Source: Coriaria nepalensis (Eukaryota > Streptophyta > Magnoliopsida > Cucurbitales > Coriariaceae). From it: DNA of 64,000 nucleotides. This document shows, one piece after another, positions 56,409 to 64,000 of this stretch (positions are counted from its first letter, which is position 1; every line of letters begins with the position of its first letter). Both the position numbers and the translations under genes were made by a program. The stretch is from NCBI GenBank assembly GCA_027186245.1, contig CP114498.1, positions 8,239,001 to 8,303,000 on the forward strand. The letters run 5' to 3'. The notes under the pieces are model-generated. The model did no database searches and was not told the origin of the DNA. It worked only from the letters and a program-made list of their open reading frames with translations.

Positions 56409-59305
56409 AGTTTCTCTGTTGGGTAATAGAGTTTAGTAGCAGCAGCAGTATGATTTTTTATTTTGATGAGGGAGGAAAGTGTGAAATCTTGATGTGTGGG
56501 TTTTTATAGACTGATCAGTCAAAGTCAAACCTATCTAGGGTTCCTTTTTTCCTCCCCTTGCCATTTAAAAAAAAAATGATTCTTCTTCTAGGAAAGTGGA
56601 AACCTCGCAACTTAGTTAAACACTTGTATATATTTATTATATAGTATCATGCATGATATATTCAAGAATGAACCAACATATATATGAGAACAACGAGGAC
56701 CAACATATATATGCTTTTGATTCTTTTTATAGGAACCACGTACGGACAGTTGGACAAACAGGACCTCATCTCTACACATAGAATTGAGAACAAAAAAGAC
56801 CACAAATGGAAGTAAGGGAAAGCCATCTGCAATCGATCGGAAGATCAAATCTTTCCCATTTTTTGTAACTAGTTATTGGAGTTTAAAGAGGTCAAGTGGA
56901 TAGTGTAGATGTTAGTCAACTCATTTATTACTGACTAAAGTTACTTTAAATTTGATCTCCTTATAATTTTTCATATAAATATAATGATAGGAAGATTAAA
57001 CATAAATAAAATTTAAAAAACTATTTACACTAGCCACTTGATTGATGATAGTCAGTAAATAATGGTATAGATGATTGTCATATCATACTACACTTAACGA
57101 TTAATAGATATAATATAAATTATTGTGTCGTGTTCTATCAGTTTGGATATCAAATTAAAGATTTTAAAGCTCAAATAATATTATCTTTCAGATTATTAAT
57201 TTCACATCTAAAATTTTTACTTTTCATATATTAAAAATTTACATGTAAATAAAAATATTAACGTTAGAGAAATATAATATAAATTAATATAATTATATCA
57301 TATTAATTTAAAATTTTAAAATAAATAATAATTCAACAATTACTTTATCAAAATTTAATCCCGTTGCCATTTTTGTGAATATATTATTTTTTAGGTTTAG
57401 AACGTGTGCGATAGTGATTTAACACACATGGCATTACATAGCATTTAGGCATAATTAAGATTAAGTGGATTAGGTCAAAGTTTTTGGCAGGTAAAAACAT
57501 GCATTCAAACCTAATTAGCTGGCTGTCGGACCTCAATTAACTAAATATGGAAACTAATAATAATAAGTGAAGAAAATCAAATGCTGTCAAAGTAGCGTTT
57601 CGATTAATTAGCTGATTGATTACGGACAGAATGGTAATAACAGGGGGGGGCATTGGTCTTGGAGAGAGCTAAAAAGAGCATGAAATTAAGAGCCGGTTTT
57701 GGAACAAAGGCAAGTGACATTTCATAGAACTTCTCAAAACCTCAAAGCATATCACGTTTCAACGTGTGACACGAGGCGTTACCTCCACCTTCTTGTTTTC
57801 CGCTACTGAAAAAAAAAAAGATATATAATTAACCGACATTATTCTAGATATATGAATATATTTTATTTTAATTATATAAGTGAATTTCATACGGCTATAT
57901 TATATTAGAGAAATTTAAATTTTAATCGATAATGAGATAATTTAGTTAAATCTATCTTATTTTATTTTAAATGTGAGATATAATATTTTCAATATACTCC
58001 CTTACGTGAATCTTTTGTTATACGGGTGATGCCGAACATGTATGTTGATTAGTGTAATCCCGTGTTGAACTTAACTTTGATACTATATAAAAATATGAGT
58101 TTCCATATCAAAATTAATTGACAATTAGATGATTTTGCTCATCTTTTTTATATACTGGTCTCCCAAATATTTCATTCCAGGTGTAGGATATAATATTCTC
58201 AACATATACTTTGGATGGACTATTTTTATATTATATCGATCAAGCCCAATCATATATTTTAATTTTATACGATCACATCATATATCATATCAATTTTATA
58301 TATAATTGAAAAATTGAAATAAGATATACTAAAAAACGAGTGCATATCACTTTTATATATAATTGAAACAAGATTCACCCAAAAACGAGTGCAGCAAAAA
58401 TAAAGCAATAAATAGAGGAGAATGCTTGATTCTTCTTTTTTTTTTTTTTTTTTTTTAATGCCAAAAACAGAAGAGTATGAATAACTAATTTTTGAGAAAA
58501 TTAATTAAATTAATATTTATTAATTCTGAAATAATAGGGAGATTAAATTAAAATAAAATTTAGACAAAATAATTGACTTAATAACTATCTACATTAACTC
58601 TTAGGTAATAGTATATAAATTAAAGTTAGATAAATTTTAAACAATTATTGACTTACCAATTAAATAAATAGTATAAATAATTATCAACTCATTAATATTA
58701 TTCAAAATTTACCTAATTTTAGTCCATATACCAAATACAATTGACTATATATACCATTTTTCTCAACTCTTTGTTAACTCATTAATTAAATAATTAATAT
58801 AAATAATTATTAAATCACCGTAAATTATGTAAATTTTATATAAATATGATCTCCTACCGTTACCCATCATTACCCTTTTTTGGGGGCCTAAAACGATAGT
58901 AAGCAAATGAAGCTTCCTCTATAACTTCATAAAATTTCAGGACTGGATTTACAGTTCTCTTTTGTCCTTTTCATTATATATGGTCATGTTCAAACGGCAT
59001 TTAATAAACCTATGATTCACCATACCATATATCATAGTCAACCTCATATAGTCAGATGCCATGAGTTATTACCATATTGGCATAAGAGAGCGGGGCAGTG
59101 AGAGGGACAGAGATTAGGTGATTAGATGAATAGGTAATAAAATGTGATACATATAATAACATCACTGGGCACTGGCTAGATTAGTTTCCTAGTTTTCTCT
59201 CAAGTATAGCAACAATTATTTTCCTATTCCCCCCTTCAAATCAGTAATATAATGAATAAAAAACTCGAGAAGTAGATTTCTCAATCTTTAAGATTGATCG
59301 CGTCT
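56409..59305. other. large AT-rich intergenic region
   Basis: RGF promoter side (TATA-like TTTTTATAGAC near 56500 on the plus strand is probably not relevant), then 2.5 kb of AT-rich sequence. An imperfect tandem repeat of about 55 bases lies at about 58275-58390 (TTTTATATATAATTGAAA ... AAAAACGAGTGCA twice). No gene is recognised. Confidence 0.4.
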
Positions 59306-61690
59306 TCATACTTGGGTTGCCGTGGGTTTGAAGCAATCAATATTGCACAATCCAACTGATCTCACCATGTCCCCAAATCTGCAGCCATCACAAAACTCAC
59401 ATAATCTAAGTATTCCAACTTCACAAGAGTTAAGAAAAGAGAGTATTATCGAAAAATAGTGCAAGTTCCATAAAAGGATAGACTAACCGATCGATGCTGT
59501 TTCTCGCCCTGTCTGGCTGCTCCGAACCATTACTACTCATCACTTTCTCAGGAAAGTTCATACTTCTTCTAAGTTTTTCCCTCTTATCAGTGCTTCCTCT
59601 TGGCTTCTCTCTACAGTCTGTGCTTAGCTTCGGCATTTCTCTCTGGTCAAAACTCGCTCTCGACTTCTCTCTCTGATCTGTGCTGGTTCTAGACTTTTCT
59701 CTAAAATCCGTGCTGTTTCTGGGATCTTCTAAATGCTCTGTAATCCTTCCAGACCCACTGTTCCTCAGGTTTCGTGTTTTCTCAACGACTGATATGAACT
59801 TCTTGAGGTGCTTTATGTATTGTGGGTACAGTTCCAAGTTGCAATGATTCCCTCCTTTAATCCATAAGGGTTCATACTTCTCTTTACAAAGTTCCCAAAG
59901 CTGCTTGCCGTGGGACCAGTTGACTACATCATCAGCAATTCCCTGGAACCGTAGAAGAATTAGAAAACATAGAAGCGAAATTGCGTAGAAACAGATTGTG
60001 CCTCTTTTTTAGGCCACAGTGCAAAATTTTACCCTGGCTGGTTTCTTTGAAGCTTATATGATAATATCAAACTCAAGAAGTTTCCTAGCTGGTTTTAAGT
60101 AAATTTCAAGTGCTCAAAAATTTACTCAACAGGATCATGGAAATGGAAGGTCCACTACACTGTACATCTACTTATAAAAATGTTGAAAAGGATAGGTTGC
60201 CATAAGACTTTGAGTTCTCAAGGCGAAAGGTCTATCCCATCTGTGTAATCATAAGAATGGGTACCTGTACTTGGAATACTTTGCAAATGGGATTAAAGGC
60301 ATCTTTTGAAAAGAGTCCAACTAGGTGAACTTTTTGAGCTTAGAGAGCAAAGCGAATAATTATTTTAGCTGCTGGACATCTAACAATTACGCAGACATTT
60401 AGCCAAGAAATTAGACTAGGCCTCACTTTTAAATAAAAACTCCATAGTGTCACTTTAAACTAGAACAATCACTTGAGGATCAGAAGAACACTCACATGAA
60501 TTACCAGAACAGGACAAATGACCAGAGATATTTTATCAATGTTCTGCACCGTAAAATGTAAAAGAGTCATTAATATAGAAGTGTCACTTATGGCAGATAG
60601 TATACAAAATATAGAAACTAATAAATGCCAAAACCTTATAAATGTCAAACCAGTATGTCCGCTTCACCGGGTACATGACTCGAAGACCCGACAGGATCGG
60701 ACTGTGAAGAACTATGGCTCGCAATCTCAGTAATTGGGTTGCCAAATCTAAGGTAGGTCCACTACCAACAGATTGGCCATATAATATAACATCTTCCTCC
60801 TTTGCCCCATACTTCTCCACTAGACATCTATACACAGCTTCTATATCTGCATAAGTGTTTTGCTCACTTGGCTAAACGAAAAAAACCGTGCCCCCAAAAA
60901 AAGGGGGAAAAAAAAAACACGCACACATTTCAGCAGCCTCTCATACGCAACTAAAACTTCCTTAATATAACTCGGTCTTAGCAAAAATAGTAGTACTTTT
61001 TAAAGTTCAATAATCACTCTTAATCATTCTACGAAGCCATTAAAGTTCTACATCATCTTTATTGAGAGCAAACACAGTTATGGTAAGCAAGACATCCACA
61101 TAAGTCGAATTACCAAATTACTGTTCCGAAAATCCGAACAATTCATTTCTGAATGCTAGATCTTGCATTAGAACTGGTAGTATATAACGATTAACAAACA
61201 TAGCAAAAGCTAGGTAACATATCTTCAATTAAGAGAGTCAAAGTTCATACCTTCCCAGTAGATAGACCGTAACCAGAGTAATCATACCTGCAAAGAAAAA
61301 TACTAATCAAAACCATTAGAAGGCTTTTTCAGCGACGATTTTATCGAGCGCTTATTAAAAAAAAAAAAAAAAAAGGTTGACCGACCCGATCAAGTTGACT
61401 CTGAGATGAATACTGAGCTCCCTAAACAAATCATACATCTGACCTAAATCAGCTGCATTTCCATGGGAGTAAAGCAGAGTCAAAGAAGCCGCGGGATTCT
61501 TAATATAAACTGCCACAACTTCGTTTCCTCTCTTGGTGAGAAGCTTCAAAACGTCGACGTTTCCTCTCGTCGCCACTCCTGTCATCCTCAGCTTACCGCT
61601 TCCTTTCTCCACCTCCTCCAGTCCGTACGACGGCGGACTCGGCGGAAAGAAAGCAAACTTCGCCGCTATCGACGACGTCACCGCCCCCAT
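59306..61690 (-). CDS. ABHD17-like alpha/beta hydrolase
   Basis: Related to animal ABHD17 depalmitoylases and yeast Bem46; the plant substrate is not known. Exons (minus): 61690-61386, 61287-61251, 60871-60635, 60543-60496, 59942-59488, 59378-59306; 1155 bases, 384 residues, GT-AG. Start [20 protein letters not shown], with Gly2 and Ser that fit N-myristoylation. Catalytic triad: nucleophile in [11 protein letters not shown] (GxSxG), Asp in [12 protein letters not shown], His in [24 protein letters not shown] gives the oxyanion HGN. After residue 280 there is a disordered tail of degenerate units such as [37 protein letters not shown]. The protein ends with the conserved [19 protein letters not shown]. 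The upstream in-frame GTG is not used as start. No lesion. Confidence 0.94.
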
Positions 61691-63497
61691 TTCTCCTTCC
61701 ACAAACCCTCAAAATTTCATCCAAATCTTCCTTGATCGGTGACAGAATCCAGCTCAAGGCAGGTGGAAAGTGGGGAAATCCGATCAGATTCTAGTACTCT
61801 ACGGTTTTCGTATTCGATCCAGATTCCAGTACGGTACCAGTGCAGAGTAGAGAGAAGAGAGAGAGAGACGTGTCGGGATAGGGAAGGCGGAGGATTTTCC
61901 GGCCTGGAAAGGGAAATGGAGCACGTGAGGATGACTGATGCGGGGGGGTTAGTTATTTGGTGATGGCGATGCATGAGAGGGAAAGTATAGCTTCGTCGGT
62001 GGGCCGACACGTGTCCCTATGACAGTGCCAGCTTTATATTTGCTGTCCGGTCCTTTTATTTAATAATATATATTTTCAGGAAGAGTGTTGTTTTGTTTGG
62101 ATGCCGTTATTATGGGCTGGAAAATGGGTGTCCTCACTCCTCACTGTGGATAAGTCCGTCCCGGGATGGGATAGTATTGTTTGGTAGGATGGTATAATTG
62201 TATGATTAATTTTTTTTTTTATTCTATGATGATTTTATACAATAATAATAAAAAAAATTCATATTTAATATTTAATAATTAAATTAAATAATATGGAATT
62301 ACACGTAACGAAAATTGCACTGGATATTAAACTTAAAAAAAAAAAGAAAAAAAGGAGTCTAAATCACATAAGAGTATGATTAAGGTAATAATCACAATTA
62401 AGTGTCGCAAGGTGATGATGATACATCAAGTTGTCATTCTTATTATCTAGGAGGGAGGTATTGTCAGTTGTCAGATCTAGAGTCATCCACTGTGGTTCAA
62501 ACCATGTCTGTTGTTAGTACAATGTTAAATAACTGACCTTTCTTCACCTTCAACTCTGCATCGGAGCAATTAAGATTGTGTTTTCCCATTATTAGGCAAA
62601 ACCTTCTGCGGTTGTCATCATTGTCTGAAATCAAATCCAAACGACACAACTTTAACGGAAATTTATTAGCATCCATCTAATCAGGAAATAGAAATAGTGT
62701 CGGCTCCAATTACTAACAAGATTAGATAGGACGGACACTAACAAAATGATGATTGATTCCTTTTCCAGCTCAATGGTGTATGAAGAATCTTCTCATGTTC
62801 AATATCTTCTTATTATTTATATTGGATGTGGTTTATTTTTTTATTTATTTTTTATATTTTTTTATATTTTTATGTATTATGGAAACAAAAGTGTTCTTAA
62901 AAAACATCTAAAAATGCTTTACCTGTGGACAAATCAAAATCACAATCACATAACAAATTGTTAATTGTATTATAATTCCTACAATAAACAGATTTAGATG
63001 TGTCCTTGTTTTTCCATCGCTGTTAACGAAATGGCCCAGAACAAGAAACAAAGACAACCGATCATTGGTTGCCATAATTTTTTATTTTTTATTTTTTATT
63101 TTTTATTTTTTATTTTTTATTTATTAAATGTGTGATTAAGATTCTTACACTTAACATTAGAAACATTTATAATATGGTAAGTACAAAAGTATTATTGAGG
63201 TACGGGGTGAAACTTTCGCAGTATGGTTAATATATATTATTATAAAAAATTCATATTAAACACATAAAACATGTAAATTTTGAATACATAATATATAATA
63301 TATGTTAATTTTTTGTTATTTATAGGTACAAAGCCATTTTAAACTGTCAAATATGAAATCATCATATCTCTATAAATCATGTATTATATATTATTACTTT
63401 TTTTATTGATCATTTTTATATAAAAATTATAACGTCTTTCGAAAATCTATATTTTAATCGAAAAAATTATTAACAGTATCAGTTAGACACAGGTTAT
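61691..63497. other. ABHD17 upstream region and AT-rich spacer
   Basis: 5' UTR and promoter of the ABHD17-like gene to about 62000 (GA/CT-rich, CACGTG at 61922-61927, ACACGTGTC at about 62008-62016). After that AT-rich sequence with a T6-ATT microsatellite at about 63078-63122. No gene is seen. Confidence 0.4.
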
Positions 63498-63900
63498 TGG
63501 GAGCATGTTCCGGCTAAGTTTCCCCGTTAGACGGGTACTTAGTTGCCAGGACCCACAAACGATTATTTTTGGTTGGTCGGATCGGTTTATATAATACTCT
63601 TCAGAGTATGAAGATTTGGGAGCTTGATCATGCGAAAATTATGTGGGTCGAGATTAGTAGAATGCCGCCAAAGTATTTTCGGGCTTTGCTTAGGTTTATC
63701 CGCTGAACGGTTTGAGTGCTTTGGACAAGATAATTTGATTCGTTTTACTTCATGGAATTAAGGGAAAGGGCTTCTTTATGATGTGGATTAACGGGTCTGG
63801 TCTTGGTTTGCGGGTTGTGCTCTTCAATCATATAACTGCCAGGTCTGCTTCTACGAGCCAAGATTTGATGTTTCGATATATTAAAAGTTGGGAAATTGTT
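63498..63900 (+). pseudogene. F-box/kelch protein (At5g15710-like), 3' remnant
   Basis: Kelch-repeat F-box proteins are substrate adaptors of SCF ubiquitin ligases. Readable blocks in order, needing frame changes: [58 protein letters not shown], then after a shift [49 protein letters not shown]. Lesions: a frameshift near 63528, another near 63700, TAA codons after TSWN (about 63760) and after YDVD (about 63788). The F-box end is not seen; upstream sequence is unrelated. Assignment is from memory of the family, but the match is long and ordered. Confidence 0.8.
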
Positions 63901-64000
63901 TTCAGGGTCTTATTATGGTCGATCAGAAACATTCTTGTGCCCTAGAAAATCGAAATGTATCATCAAGAACTTACTAGCCATTGTGGGTATGAGCTCGAAC

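Overview
This is nuclear DNA from a flowering plant, almost certainly a eudicot. Genes are split by short AT-rich introns. The families are plant-typical: SEPALLATA MADS box, COBRA-like, RGF/GOLVEN, RALF, BIM bHLH, GT106 rhamnosyltransferase and plant type II PI4-kinase. Gene-poor stretches hold LTR retrotransposons, solo LTRs and MITE-like foldbacks.

Layout: 0-8 kb holds a ruined DUF2039 (C9orf85-type) gene, separated into two parts by an old Athila-like Ty3 element that itself carries a nested solo LTR. 8.4-13.4 kb: an intact mitochondrial carrier (SLC25A44 type) and a COBL4-like pseudogene, both on the minus strand. 14.4-14.9 kb: a UDP-arabinopyranose mutase (RGP) remnant. 16.7-20.7 kb: a decayed Tat-like LTR element. 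21.7-25.1 kb: an intact SEP1/2-like MADS-box gene. 25.6-38.2 kb: a dense run of apparently intact genes (DSBA-like oxidoreductase, RING-H2 ligase, Ole e 1/proline-rich protein, IMP3, RALF-like peptide, BIM-type bHLH). 40.4-43.7 kb: an RRT1-like rhamnosyltransferase pseudogene. 44.5-46.6 kb: a foldback element and a solo LTR. 50.1-51.9 kb: a type II PI4-kinase gamma interrupted by one TGA. 52.8-54.6 kb: a GDSL lipase. 55.1-56.4 kb: two RGF/GOLVEN peptide modules. 59.3-61.7 kb: an ABHD17-like hydrolase. 63.5-63.9 kb: an F-box pseudogene.

For every gene called intact, the exon lengths I inferred add up to a whole number of codons and end at a stop. The pseudogenes carry nonsense codons, frameshifts or missing exons. 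From memory, the gene set matches a conserved block on Arabidopsis chromosome 5 (COBL4, mitochondrial carrier, RGP2, F-box, GLIP7, GLV9, RRT1, IMP3, Ole e 1 protein, RING, SEP1; about At5g15630-At5g15800) and its duplicate on chromosome 3 (about At3g02210-At3g02310). At least five loci inside this block are broken while others are clean. I infer that this is one copy of a duplicated segment that is losing genes (fractionation). Several of the lost genes act in cell-wall synthesis (COBL4, RGP, RRT1).
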